In this document: positions 38,091-47,206 of the stretch, piece by piece
Position numbering within the stretch: the stretch's first letter is position 1
How the letters are laid out: each line of letters begins with the position of its first letter
Assembly (NCBI GenBank): GCA_965247565.1
Contig: CBDFHF010000001.1
Span: 632,497 to 696,496, forward strand
Direction: 5' to 3'
DNA length: 64,000 nucleotides
Origin: CBDFHF01 sp965247565
GTDB taxonomy: Bacteria > Pseudomonadota > Gammaproteobacteria > Methylococcales > Methylomonadaceae
Notes under the pieces: model-generated
Database searches by the model: none
What the model saw: only the letters and a program-made list of their open reading frames with translations
Told to the model about the DNA's origin: nothing
Translations under genes and position numbers: made by a program

Positions 38091-41000
38091 GGCCCCCGCG
38101 CCACTGACCATCAAATCCGCCGTTTACAACAAAAAAGCCGCTAAGCTCACCGTGAAAACCGTGGTCAAAAACACCACCGGCTTACTCACCTTACTACACA
38201 ACAAAGGCGGTGTACTCGGTCAAACCCGAGACAACAAACATACCTTTAGCATTCCTTTAGCCCAACTGGGTGATATACCTTGTCAAGTCGAAGTGCGCTT
38301 AGGAGATTTAAAAGTCAACCGAGCGGTTAAAGGTGCCGCCGCCGATTGCAAAAAAGCCCCTATCTGTAACGTGCTGTCACCGATTGAAAACAGTAATGTT
38401 GCCTATAACCAGAACACGCCCTTTGAAGCCCACGTTATCCTGAAAGACAAAAAAGCCGGACCGATCCACTATGAGTGGGATTTTGCTGGTGGCGTGATGG
38501 GTTATCCATCCGGACAACTGCCCGGCACCGGGAATGTTAAAGCAGACGCCACCTTTGTGCGCAACAACAGTCGCTACCGGGTACGCTTTACCGCCACCGA
38601 TGCCGTAGGCCGACGCTGCGAATCCAGTGTCAATGTCGTGGTTGGCACCCTACCTGCCGGCTTGCCAAATATCGCGCCTCTGGCCGAAGCCGCTCAACAA
38701 AGCGCCCCCAGCAAAGCCAATGCCTTACAAAAAGCCGCTGGCGAACGAGTCGTTTTGCCATATCAGGATTGGACCATGCAAACCGCCAGTGATGCGCGCA
38801 CCGTGCCGGATGTCTATGTAGTCTATGGTCCACAGGTCAATAACATCAATGCCACGGTTTATGAGAAAGCCCGTAAGCCGGTAGTGCTGGGTTCCGATAA
38901 AATCGAGCTGAAATACTCTGCAACCAGCAACCCGGCTGATCCGATAGGCGCTAATTCTATTAACTCTACCAGCCAGAACTGGCCGGTCGGAACCCCGCTG
39001 ATGCTAGCAACGCTGCAAAAGAGCGATTACTTTCAAACGCCGGGCGATCCGGCCACGAGCTTAACTCATACCAGTTACAGCTTTGCCGGTTTTCTGACCC
39101 CGGAGCTGGCCAGTGCGGCTGATGAAGGCTATCACAGTGCAACGCTCAGCCCACCGCTAAATCCCGATCATGGCCGGTATATGCCCGGCATCGCCGCACC
39201 TTATGCCGTCAATGATCCACAGCCATTCAGTGAATATGTGCCTGACGACAACCGGTTTGCTGCACTCATGCTGCCGCTCACTGACATAGACGACAGTGGT
39301 CGGGTTAATCCGACTCCGTTGTTTCGAGTTGAAGCGCGAGACGTTGGCAACAATACCCCGGCTTCGGCGACAGATATTGTGGTGAACTCCGGGCGAGATT
39401 TACATTGCCGGGAATGTCATGCTAAAGACAAAATAGGCGCCACTATGGCTCGATCAGCGACCAGCGGTAATGGTGGCCACAACCATAATGGAGCAGATCG
39501 TCCACTTAACTTTTATGAGGCTGACAGCGATAGTCTATTCGATCAGGAATATGCGGCTATTCGCAATATTGGTAAAATTCACCAATACCGAGAACCTCAT
39601 GGTGTCAATGCCTGGAAATGGATGGAACACGGCAACGTAGATCAGGACGAAAATGGCAATCCAGTCACTTTTAACGGCGGTCCTTTAGGATGCAGTAACA
39701 GCGACTGTCATATCTCTGCGATCTCAAAAGCACCTTATAAGAAAACTCTGTTCGCTAAAGCAAGCGATGGCGGGCCACTTTCTTCTACAATTCACCGCTA
39801 TCATGGTCAACTACAATACAACGCTGCTAAAGATGACATCTTGCGTATCAGCGAGGGGCATGCCAAGGGAATGCCGGCTCGAATCCCGCTTGGTTCGGTC
39901 GATGTATCGGATCCAGTAACAGGTTCTACACCTAACAGCCTGTTTCCTGTCAAGGACGCCAATGGTAAAATCCTGCCCATGGAAGAAAACTGTCTCAAGT
40001 GCCATGGCGGTAAGCGCGAGCAATGCTACCGCGACCGCATGTATACCGCCGGTGTCACTTGCTACCAATGCCACGGTGACATGTTGGCGGTCAGCAATGC
40101 ATTCAATAAATCTAGTCCTGGCCCGGACGGCAATTTACTTAGACTACCCTGGATAGATGAGCCGGACTGTTCTGCCTGCCATACCGGCAATGCCAATCGG
40201 GGCAAAACCGGTGCCAATGGTTTTTTCAGTGCGGGTGTCATGAAAACTGCTTTTGATGAAACCGACCGTTCCGCAACACCGCGCCAGCCGGATGAGTCGA
40301 ATCCGGACTTAATTCGCTTTGCCGTGCCGGTAACGGCGATGGATATTGGCGACGTTGCCTATAAATCCGACGGAACCACCGAGCCAGTGATCTCGAAAAC
40401 CCGCTTATTCCGAGTTGGCAAAGATAACCATGGCCAAGTCGCCTGCGCTGCCTGCCATGGCGCAGCCCATGCCATTTGGCCGAACCGTGACCCGAATGCC
40501 AATGACAACGTCACTGCCTTGCAATTGCAAGGTCATGTGGGGCATATCCAGGAATGTTCAGTGTGTCATAGCGCCGATGCTTTCGCCAAATTTGAGGACA
40601 TTGATGAGGGCGTTAGAGCGACTGACGCCAAAACCGGCATTTTGGGTGGGCCGCATAACATGCACCCGGTCAATGATCCGAACTGGTGGAGACAAGCCGT
40701 TGGAGATACGGTGGATTCCACTCCGAACCAGCCCAAGCGCAAAGGTGTTATTAAAGGCGGTTGGCATAACGACTACGCTAAAATTCCTGGTCGTGCAGGA
40801 GAAGATCAGTGTTCTGCTTGTCACGGTAATGATCATATGGGCACCCGTTTGTCTAAAACGCCGGTTGATCGGGAATTCATTAATGAAAAAGGCAAAAAAG
40901 TCAAAATCAAGGCTGGCACCCCGATTGGTTGCAACCTCTGTCATACTGTAATCAAGAGCTGTACCGCTTCACCGAGTGGCGCTGATTGCGGTAAGCCATC

Positions 41001-42660
41001 TGAGCGAGTAGCGGCTTCAACTAACTTGGTGCCAGTCATTACCTCCACCGCACCCAATCAAGTCGTGCTGGGTGAAGACTATCGTTATGAAATCAAGGCG
41101 AGCGATCCTGAAGGTACCAAACTCAGCTACCTGATAGTTCGAAACGGAGCTGGGGTTGTCGTCAATAATTATCTGGATCCGATAACCGGCGTGATAAGCA
41201 TACCTGCAAGCAGGATAAAGGAATGGGCGAGCTATTATAATCCGGATAATGCTGCCTTTCTGTTCGAGTACCAGATATTGGTCATTGATAGCCAGGGCGC
41301 ACGAGCTCAACAATCCATTAAGGTAACCCTCGATTGTCCAACTGGACTCGTTTGGGAATATAGCTCGCAAAGTTGCACGAAGATTGCTATCAACTCCCAG
41401 CCTTCAGTATTAGGACTCAATGCTGGACAGGCTTATAGCTACCCCGTCATCGCTAAACAACGGAGCGGTGAACCACTCAGCTTCAGTCTGACCGGTCAGC
41501 CCGAAGGCATGACCATCGACAGCACTGGACTCATTAGTTGGATTGCCCAAGGTACCGGTGTTGATTATGTGAGTTTTACAGTAACTGCGAGTAATCTCCA
41601 GGGTGACTCGGCTGCACAGCAAGTTAATCTTTGGGTGTGCTCGGCTCCTATGCATTGGGATTCGTTGGCTAACGGTTGCCAGGGGCCGGTCAATATCAGT
41701 TCCTTTTCCTCCATCTACGGCATAACGGCCGGAGAAACATACACGTATCCGGTCATGGCGACCCAGATAGATAATTTACCGCTGACTTATAGTTTGACGA
41801 ATGCACCGTCGGGAATGAGCATCGATAGCAATACTGGGCAAATTAATTGGCTGGCTCAGGCCAGTGAATCTGGACAAATTAACTTTACTGTTAACGTGAG
41901 TGACCAAGCTTATACAGCGCAGCAGGAGGTAGCGTTTACCGTTTGTACAACACCGGAGTTTTGGAGTGTGGATTATGGTGCTTGTAAAGGTCCGATAGAA
42001 TTTACCTCTACTCCAACTTTTGGCGTTGATGCGGGACAGCCTTACAACTACCAGGCTATTGCCACCCATGCCAAAGGCTTACCGTTAACTTACAGTTTGG
42101 CCGATAATCAGGAAGCTGGGGTTCCAAAGCCTGCTGATATGAGTATTGACCCACAAACCGGTCTGATTAGTTGGACAGCACAGCCGCAGCCTGCTGAGAC
42201 CGGCGACTATGCTAGTTTCGCAATCATTGCCACCGACAGTAACGGCTTTTCTCTACCTCAGACTATGCAGGTACGAGTCTGTGAGTCCGGTTCGAATTGG
42301 GATCCAAATCTGAGTACTTGTCGGGGCGATGTGCGCATTACTTCGACGCAGTCGATATTGGGCCTTGATGTTGGCCAGACTTTTACTTATCAGGTTATCG
42401 CTACTGAAGCCAATACAGCGGGTTTACCCATTACTTATAGCTTAAGCAACTTGTATCCGGAAAGTATCAATATGAACATTGACTCAAGCACAGGTTTGAT
42501 CACTTGGGTGGCTGCAGAAGATCCCAACAACATTGGCGCTCCTATTACTTTTACCATAACTGCAACTGACACCCTGGGAAATCAGGAGTCGCAATCAGGT
42601 GGTTTGACTCTCTGCGTACCACCTCAGCATTGGAGCGCTGAGGCTGGAGGTTGTCAGTAA
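37996..42660 (+). CDS. Giant exported multiheme cytochrome c, copy 3
   Basis: About 1554 residues from ATG 37996 (TTG 37990 possible). Signal peptide and first ~340 residues are almost identical to copy 2. Eight CXXCH motifs (CRECH, CLKCH, CYQCH, CSACH, CAACH, CSVCH, CSACH, CNLCH) plus CSNSDCH, a CX4CH motif, lie in the central region. The segment between the first and second canonical hemes differs most between copies and contains a His-rich stretch here (GGHNHNG). C-terminal Ig-like repeats with paired-cysteine linkers close the protein, which ends just after the last cysteine. Same proposed role as copies 1 and 2. Confidence 0.87.
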   Translation: MDRSTYKLLQTPHLLAIFWLSVLCCTIVQAAKAPAPLTIKSAVYNKKAAKLTVKTVVKNTTGLLTLLHNKGGVLGQTRDNKHTFSIPLAQLGDIPCQVEVRLGDLKVNRAVKGAAADCKKAPICNVLSPIENSNVAYNQNTPFEAHVILKDKKAGPIHYEWDFAGGVMGYPSGQLPGTGNVKADATFVRNNSRYRVRFTATDAVGRRCESSVNVVVGTLPAGLPNIAPLAEAAQQSAPSKANALQKAAGERVVLPYQDWTMQTASDARTVPDVYVVYGPQVNNINATVYEKARKPVVLGSDKIELKYSATSNPADPIGANSINSTSQNWPVGTPLMLATLQKSDYFQTPGDPATSLTHTSYSFAGFLTPELASAADEGYHSATLSPPLNPDHGRYMPGIAAPYAVNDPQPFSEYVPDDNRFAALMLPLTDIDDSGRVNPTPLFRVEARDVGNNTPASATDIVVNSGRDLHCRECHAKDKIGATMARSATSGNGGHNHNGADRPLNFYEADSDSLFDQEYAAIRNIGKIHQYREPHGVNAWKWMEHGNVDQDENGNPVTFNGGPLGCSNSDCHISAISKAPYKKTLFAKASDGGPLSSTIHRYHGQLQYNAAKDDILRISEGHAKGMPARIPLGSVDVSDPVTGSTPNSLFPVKDANGKILPMEENCLKCHGGKREQCYRDRMYTAGVTCYQCHGDMLAVSNAFNKSSPGPDGNLLRLPWIDEPDCSACHTGNANRGKTGANGFFSAGVMKTAFDETDRSATPRQPDESNPDLIRFAVPVTAMDIGDVAYKSDGTTEPVISKTRLFRVGKDNHGQVACAACHGAAHAIWPNRDPNANDNVTALQLQGHVGHIQECSVCHSADAFAKFEDIDEGVRATDAKTGILGGPHNMHPVNDPNWWRQAVGDTVDSTPNQPKRKGVIKGGWHNDYAKIPGRAGEDQCSACHGNDHMGTRLSKTPVDREFINEKGKKVKIKAGTPIGCNLCHTVIKSCTASPSGADCGKPSERVAASTNLVPVITSTAPNQVVLGEDYRYEIKASDPEGTKLSYLIVRNGAGVVVNNYLDPITGVISIPASRIKEWASYYNPDNAAFLFEYQILVIDSQGARAQQSIKVTLDCPTGLVWEYSSQSCTKIAINSQPSVLGLNAGQAYSYPVIAKQRSGEPLSFSLTGQPEGMTIDSTGLISWIAQGTGVDYVSFTVTASNLQGDSAAQQVNLWVCSAPMHWDSLANGCQGPVNISSFSSIYGITAGETYTYPVMATQIDNLPLTYSLTNAPSGMSIDSNTGQINWLAQASESGQINFTVNVSDQAYTAQQEVAFTVCTTPEFWSVDYGACKGPIEFTSTPTFGVDAGQPYNYQAIATHAKGLPLTYSLADNQEAGVPKPADMSIDPQTGLISWTAQPQPAETGDYASFAIIATDSNGFSLPQTMQVRVCESGSNWDPNLSTCRGDVRITSTQSILGLDVGQTFTYQVIATEANTAGLPITYSLSNLYPESINMNIDSSTGLITWVAAEDPNNIGAPITFTITATDTLGNQESQSGGLTLCVPPQHWSAEAGGCQ

Positions 42661-42998
42661 TCTTACCTGGGTTGAAAAGTAGAGCTGAATTTACTATAAG
42701 CACTTAGCAAAATGTTAACGTTTATTTAGCTAAACATGAATGTTTTGAAAAACCACCATTCAGATATAAAGTTACGGTGTTGCTCCGGCACTAACATGCG
42801 AGCAGTATTGACTTGGCTGCCGGCAATATCACTGTGAATATATTGCTCCCGTCATCACGACTTAATCGTTGAGATCAACATCGGCTTCGGGCTAAGAAGC
42901 TATCTGGCCATCACGAATCCTTAATGGTGGCGGGGACGGGTGTAGCGCGGTCATAGTCAGACATGATTTTTTCCTCCATAAGTAATATTGATGTGCTG
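42661..42998. other. Intergenic region between cytochrome 3 and the DUF1826 remnant
   Basis: A 338-bp convergent gap. Apart from one tiny minus-strand ORF (42911-42964) I see no gene. No strong terminator follows the third cytochrome gene; a partial match to the 4865-bp unit's spacer is absent. Confidence 0.5.
42911..42964 (-). CDS. Tiny ORF with strong ribosome site, 17 residues
   Basis: ATG at 42964 is preceded by GGAGG at ideal spacing and begins MSDYDRATPVPAT, ending at a TGA after 17 codons. It lies 35 bp beyond the DUF1826 stop on the same strand, so it could be the last, now truncated, gene of the zinc operon, or a true small peptide. Function unknown. Confidence 0.3.
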   Translation of the reverse strand: MSDYDRATPVPATIKDS

Positions 42999-43369
42999 TT
43001 ACCCAAAATCAAGTGTAAGCAGAACCCGACGCGGTGAGTTTGGGTTTAACTGCGGCGAGCGATGTACCGCGCCAAATTGTTCATTGCCTTCCCAGGCATT
43101 GCCTTTAAGCAAGCCAATGGCGTAAGCGGGCATAGTTTGAATGGCATCGTTATCCAAAATTAGGCCGGAGGCGTTGTCGCTAAGGCTGCCAGACCCTATG
43201 CCAAGCCTGCGCCGGTCAATATAAGCTTCTTCCAGCCATTCGGTACCGATGCCCCCATAGGTGCAAACCAGACGACAGGCAACTGAATCCACATGAAACT
43301 TTGGGCACATGGCTTTGTCCAGCGTATTCGATCAGCCCGACCACTATCTTAGAAATTGCCAAAATCAAT

Positions 43370-45010
43370 TTATTCTGATTTTGTACCAAAAGGCAGTAAT
43401 TCATCGATGCGGCTGTTGGGCCAGATAGGGAGTTTTTCTAGAGTATCTTTTAGCCAGGCAGCGGGATCAAGCCCATTTAATTTGGCGGTGCCTAGTAAGG
43501 ATTGAATTGCGGCAGCGCGCTGGCCCGCTCGTTCTGATCCGGCAAAGAGCCAGTTGCGTCTGCCTAGCGCAATCGGCCTAATACAGTTCTCGGTACTGTT
43601 GTTATCTATGGGTAGATCACCGGTTTCGGCATAGCGGATCAGTGCCGACCAGCGTTTCAGGCTGTATTCGATCGCTTTCATCAAAGCGCTGCCAGGTGCC
43701 GTGCGCAAACGGGTTTGCTGCAGCCAATCATGCAGTTCGGTTAAGCGTGGTTGGCTTTTTTCAGCACGCAGGTTTTTCCGGCCATCGATACTCATCTCCC
43801 GGCCTTCGGCTTCAATCTCATACAACTCGGCAATGCGCTGCAAGGCTTCTTTGGCAACCGGACTTTGATTAGCTTGAAAGAGGTCAAAGAATTTGCGGCG
43901 CGCATGGGTCCAGCACGCTAACTCAATGCAGGACGACAATAAAGATTGTGTGGCTGGATGCGCCCGAGCTGCAGCAAACAAGGCTTTGTATCCTCCGTAG
44001 CCATCAACCATTAGATGACCTTGCCAGTCTTGTAGAAACTGTTCGGCATGTCGGCCACTGCGACCGGCTTGGTAGTCAAAGACAATGATCTTAGGCCCAG
44101 GTTGCAGATCGTTACTGCGATACGCCCATAGATAAGCCTTCTTCGTTTTACCTTTGCCGGGATCCAACTGCGGTACCGGGGTTTCATCGGCTAACACGCA
44201 AGGTCGTTGTAACAGATACCAGTGCAGGCGATCCACCAGAGGCTGTAGTTCCACCCCCAGACGCCCCACCCAATCGGCCAGCGTGGATCGAGATAGGGAA
44301 ACACTGCTACGGGCAGCGATTTGTTCCAGTCGGTACAGCGGCAAGTGATCCAGATATTTGCTGATGAGTACCCAAACCAGCAAACCGATGGCGGCCATAC
44401 CGCCGTCAATGATGGCCGGTGGAATGGGCTCGGCAGTGATGGTTTCACAAGTCCGGCAGGCGTATTGTGGCCGGATGTGCCGGTGGACAAAGAACTTGGC
44501 CGGTTCCACGTCCAGTTGCTCAGTCACATCGTCGCGAATTTTGACCAAATCTCGTCCACATTGCCCACAGGCGCAAGATTCCAACTGGTGATAATGATCG
44601 ATGCGCGGCAGGTGGGCGGGTAACGGCTGACGGCCAGCACGCAGGCGTTTGGATCTAGCCACCGTTTCGCACGGTTGATTATCCTGCAATAGTTCGACTT
44701 CGGCTTCAATTGCCGACATATCCGTATTCCAGGTTTCTTCAAAGACATCCCGTTGCAGAGCGGTCAGGGTTTCACTTTTGGTGCTGTAGCGGATGCGTTT
44801 GTAATAGGCCAGCTCATAGGTGAGCGAGGTGATTTTGGTGTCTTTGTAGAGAATGGCTTTTTCGTTGGCCGTGATGGTGGCTTGTTGCTCCGCAATCACT
44901 GTTTTGGCATCCTGAGAGGCTTGGTCAACAAGCGCCTGAATCAGTGCCGCTACTTGGTTTTTGGTAGCAGGATCCAGGTTTAATTGATCGAGTTCAGTCA
45001 GTGATTTCAT
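43370..45010 (-). CDS. tnpC: IS66 transposase TnpC
   Basis: A 546-residue IS66-type DDE transposase. It has an N-terminal leucine-rich coiled coil, a zinc-finger-like segment (CACGQCGRDL, then CRTCE), the catalytic region (LADETPVPQLDPGKGKTK, VDGYGGYKALF) and the C-terminal signature DNNSTENCIRPIALGRRNWL. Full length, with no internal stop. It is the main transposition enzyme of the element. Confidence 0.96.
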   Translation of the reverse strand: MKSLTELDQLNLDPATKNQVAALIQALVDQASQDAKTVIAEQQATITANEKAILYKDTKITSLTYELAYYKRIRYSTKSETLTALQRDVFEETWNTDMSAIEAEVELLQDNQPCETVARSKRLRAGRQPLPAHLPRIDHYHQLESCACGQCGRDLVKIRDDVTEQLDVEPAKFFVHRHIRPQYACRTCETITAEPIPPAIIDGGMAAIGLLVWVLISKYLDHLPLYRLEQIAARSSVSLSRSTLADWVGRLGVELQPLVDRLHWYLLQRPCVLADETPVPQLDPGKGKTKKAYLWAYRSNDLQPGPKIIVFDYQAGRSGRHAEQFLQDWQGHLMVDGYGGYKALFAAARAHPATQSLLSSCIELACWTHARRKFFDLFQANQSPVAKEALQRIAELYEIEAEGREMSIDGRKNLRAEKSQPRLTELHDWLQQTRLRTAPGSALMKAIEYSLKRWSALIRYAETGDLPIDNNSTENCIRPIALGRRNWLFAGSERAGQRAAAIQSLLGTAKLNGLDPAAWLKDTLEKLPIWPNSRIDELLPFGTKSE

Positions 45011-45107
45011 GGTGAAAACTATACCATAAAATCACCGTGTAAGCCTTGATTTTGTTAGGTTTTATGACTGTTTTTCTTGTTATTTATCAGCCACTTTAAA
45101 ACCGTTT

Positions 45108-45458
45108 TTACACTTGCCAGTCCGGCTGACAAGTCGCCGACAAACGCTGCCAGTCGACACCGGCAACTAACCACTCCCACTGGCGTTGGGTAATCACAAA
45201 TGTCTTATCGTTGACCCTGGGCCACACAAAACTGCCGCGATGCAATCTGCGTTGACATAACCAAACCCCATTACCATCCCACAGCAACAGTCTCAGCCGA
45301 TTACCAGCACGGTTACGGAAAATGAATGCCGAACCACTGCAAGGTGCTTGATCCAAGCTGTGCTGAACGACGCTCGACAAACCATCTAGGCCGCGTCTCA
45401 TATCGACAGGCGCAACGGCAATCCAAATTTGTGCTGGGGTTTCAATTAACCCAGGCAT
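45108..45458 (-). CDS. tnpB: IS66 accessory protein TnpB
   Basis: An IS66 Orf2-like protein of about 116 residues (IWIAVAPVDMRRGLDGL, AFIFRNRAGNRLRLLLWDGNG). The longer frame starts at GTG 45479; I chose ATG 45458, which overlaps the tnpA stop and gives the usual coupled start. Needed for IS66 transposition, with unclear biochemistry. Confidence 0.93.
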   Translation of the reverse strand: MPGLIETPAQIWIAVAPVDMRRGLDGLSSVVQHSLDQAPCSGSAFIFRNRAGNRLRLLLWDGNGVWLCQRRLHRGSFVWPRVNDKTFVITQRQWEWLVAGVDWQRLSATCQPDWQV

Positions 45459-45748
45459 TTCAACAACTCGGCCAACCACGCAGCCGATACGGATGTCGGC
45501 AGCTCCAGTCGATGACCGTTGTTATGAGTCAACACCAGGTTTGACGAGGATGCCGGTGTCGGAACAACCGATGCAACCTGAACAGGAATCAACGCTACAG
45601 CTTGAGATAGATTGAGTCTGCGATACTCACTCAATCGAGCCGAGAAAGTACCCTTCTTGAGTTGCTGTTGATCACAATATAATGCTTGTGATAACCCGCT
45701 TTGTTGCCAAGCTTCAATATGCTGACGCCATTTGAATGGAATGCCCAT
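45446..45748 (-). CDS. tnpA: IS66 accessory protein TnpA
   Basis: A 100-residue small protein with an N-terminal helix-turn-helix-like segment (WRQHIEAWQQSGLSQALYC), typical of IS66 TnpA. First gene of the element; its end overlaps tnpB. Confidence 0.9.
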   Translation of the reverse strand: MGIPFKWRQHIEAWQQSGLSQALYCDQQQLKKGTFSARLSEYRRLNLSQAVALIPVQVASVVPTPASSSNLVLTHNNGHRLELPTSVSAAWLAELLKCLG

Positions 45749-46181
45749 AAAATCCCCTAGGAAAAAATCTTAGAGTGCCAGCATTGGTGTAAGCTTTGTA
45801 GATGGTTTCGCCGGACGATTACTGTCCAGCGTGCGCAGCCGTAAGCCAACCCTGTTCAACTCAAATAGATCACAGTAGATAGCGGTTAGCTGCGCGACGT
45901 CTTTGCAAAAGTCGGAATAGCCGGGCAAGTGCGCGCTCTGCGGTATCAACCCAAAAAAATCAAAACTGGCAAAATCAAGGCTTTCTACAAAACTGATGTC
46001 ATGCGGGAGCTGTAGTAACTGGCTGACAAAATCTTGCAATAGCGTATCAACTTGCCGCTCTACCACGCACAGATTGATGGTGGATTGATAAATTTGGGTT
46101 AAATCCGCCACATCATTAGACAGATATGCCCGTGAAAAAACCGGTTTTATAGCAAGTTGTGCGGTTACCATATTTGGCTCC

Positions 46182-46964
46182 TTATTGAGTTAATAAAAAA
46201 TGCTCTAAAACAATGATCGACTGCATAAAACCAATCCCGAATGCAAAAATGGCCGTTTGCCCGAATACATGGACGAGTGTTGAATGTTCATGCAGCGCCG
46301 GAATCATGTCGGTGGCGGCAATGTAAATAAAACCGCCTGCGGCAATCGGCAGTAAAAAGACCAGTGATGATTCTGCCACTTGACTAAATAGCAAGGTAAA
46401 GACTGCGCCAATCAGGATTGTTAGAGAGCAGTAAAAGTTGTAAAGCACCGCTTTGGCGGGCGAATAGCCGCCATAAACCAAAGCGCCCACATCGCCGATT
46501 TCCTGGGGGATTTCATGGGCAATAATCGCTAGGGTAGTGGTAAACCCTAACACCGGATCGACCAGAAAACTGCCGGCAATCAAAATGCCATCGACAAAAT
46601 TATGAATGGCATCGCCCATGAGGTTCATTTTGGCAAGGGGTTTTATGCCGTCTTGTTCGGGTATCTGAATATGATGATCATGTCGCCAGCGCACCACTTT
46701 TTCCAGGATGAAAAATACAAATACACCGGCTAAGGTCAATAAACAAACGCTGGAAACAGAGCCTTGGCGGCTAACCGCATCGGGGATCAAATGAATAAAC
46801 GCATCGCCCAGCAACACACCCACGGCTAACGCTACTAAATAAGGGATAATACGTTTTAATTGCGCTGCCTCAATCCATAGGGCAAACATACCCGTTAGCG
46901 AGATGATGCTGACCAAAAAACTCGCGCCGATAGCGCCGGCAATGATTTCAATGGTAAGAGTCAT
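46182..46964 (-). CDS. ZIP-family metal transporter
   Basis: A 260-residue protein with about eight membrane helices. The family metal-binding motifs are present: HNFVDGILIAG and HEIPQEIGD, plus a cytoplasmic loop with HDHHIQ. ZIP proteins import zinc or related divalent metals. It lies between a small membrane gene (4-bp overlap) and the DUF1826 gene, in an operon headed by a COG0523 GTPase, which points to zinc. No regulator site was found directly upstream. Confidence 0.93.
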   Translation of the reverse strand: MTLTIEIIAGAIGASFLVSIISLTGMFALWIEAAQLKRIIPYLVALAVGVLLGDAFIHLIPDAVSRQGSVSSVCLLTLAGVFVFFILEKVVRWRHDHHIQIPEQDGIKPLAKMNLMGDAIHNFVDGILIAGSFLVDPVLGFTTTLAIIAHEIPQEIGDVGALVYGGYSPAKAVLYNFYCSLTILIGAVFTLLFSQVAESSLVFLLPIAAGGFIYIAATDMIPALHEHSTLVHVFGQTAIFAFGIGFMQSIIVLEHFLLTQ

Positions 46965-47206
46965 AGTAATGAATGCCTATAAATTCTTTGTGCATAAAGT
47001 GACGTGTGCGAACCATAGATAAATCGGGCGATAACGTCTGGTAATACATGCACTAATACATCGAGGGACAGTATGCCGAGCACTAACAGAATTAATCTGG
47101 ATAGGATGCGTTTTAGGTACGGGTGCTTAAGCCACAGCGACAACACACTTAAGCCAATTAACGTGACAATGCCAATAATATGCAGAGTATGATCAAGACT
47201 GCGCAT
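46961..47206 (-). CDS. Small two-helix membrane protein of the zinc operon
   Basis: An 81-residue protein from ATG 47206 (MRSLDHTLHIIG); the longer frame to 47278 lies inside the GTPase gene. Two hydrophobic helices are seen (about residues 9-25 and 34-56). It overlaps the GTPase end by 14 bp and the ZIP start by 4 bp, so it is tightly coupled to both. No family recognised. It may assist the transporter, which is only a guess from position. Confidence 0.7.
   Translation of the reverse strand: MRSLDHTLHIIGIVTLIGLSVLSLWLKHPYLKRILSRLILLVLGILSLDVLVHVLPDVIARFIYGSHTSLYAQRIYRHSLL

Larger units (their letters stand above)
43324..45822 (-). mobile_element. IS66-family insertion sequence, complete
   Basis: A 2499-bp element holding tnpA, tnpB and tnpC in that order on the minus strand. 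The ends are imperfect inverted repeats starting GTATTCGATCAGCCCGACC (left) and GTAATCGTCCGGCGAAACC (right, reverse strand). The 8-bp direct repeat TGTCCAGC flanks both ends (43316-43323 and 45823-45830), as expected for IS66. All genes look intact, so the insertion may be recent. Confidence 0.95.
42999..46171 (-). pseudogene. DUF1826 gene split by an IS66 element
   Basis: The 5' part (46171 to 45823) encodes a product ending at GLRLRTLD, and the 3' part (43323 to 42999) continues MCPKFHVDS, RLVCTYGGIGTEWL, LLKGNAWEGN and VHRSP. Removing the IS and one copy of the 8-bp target TGTCCAGC restores one frame of 222 codons reading through LRTLDKAMCPKFHVD. DUF1826 genes are often found with COG0523 GTPases in zinc-responsive gene sets, matching this place right after the ZIP gene (10-bp gap). 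The gene is inactive as drawn. The 3' fragment keeps an ATG, but it is far from any obvious ribosome site. Confidence 0.9.

Noticed and set aside
40415..40951. A 178-codon plus-strand ORF inside cytochrome copy 3
   Set aside because: Out-of-frame shadow of the CXXCH-rich segment; the true frame has all heme motifs.
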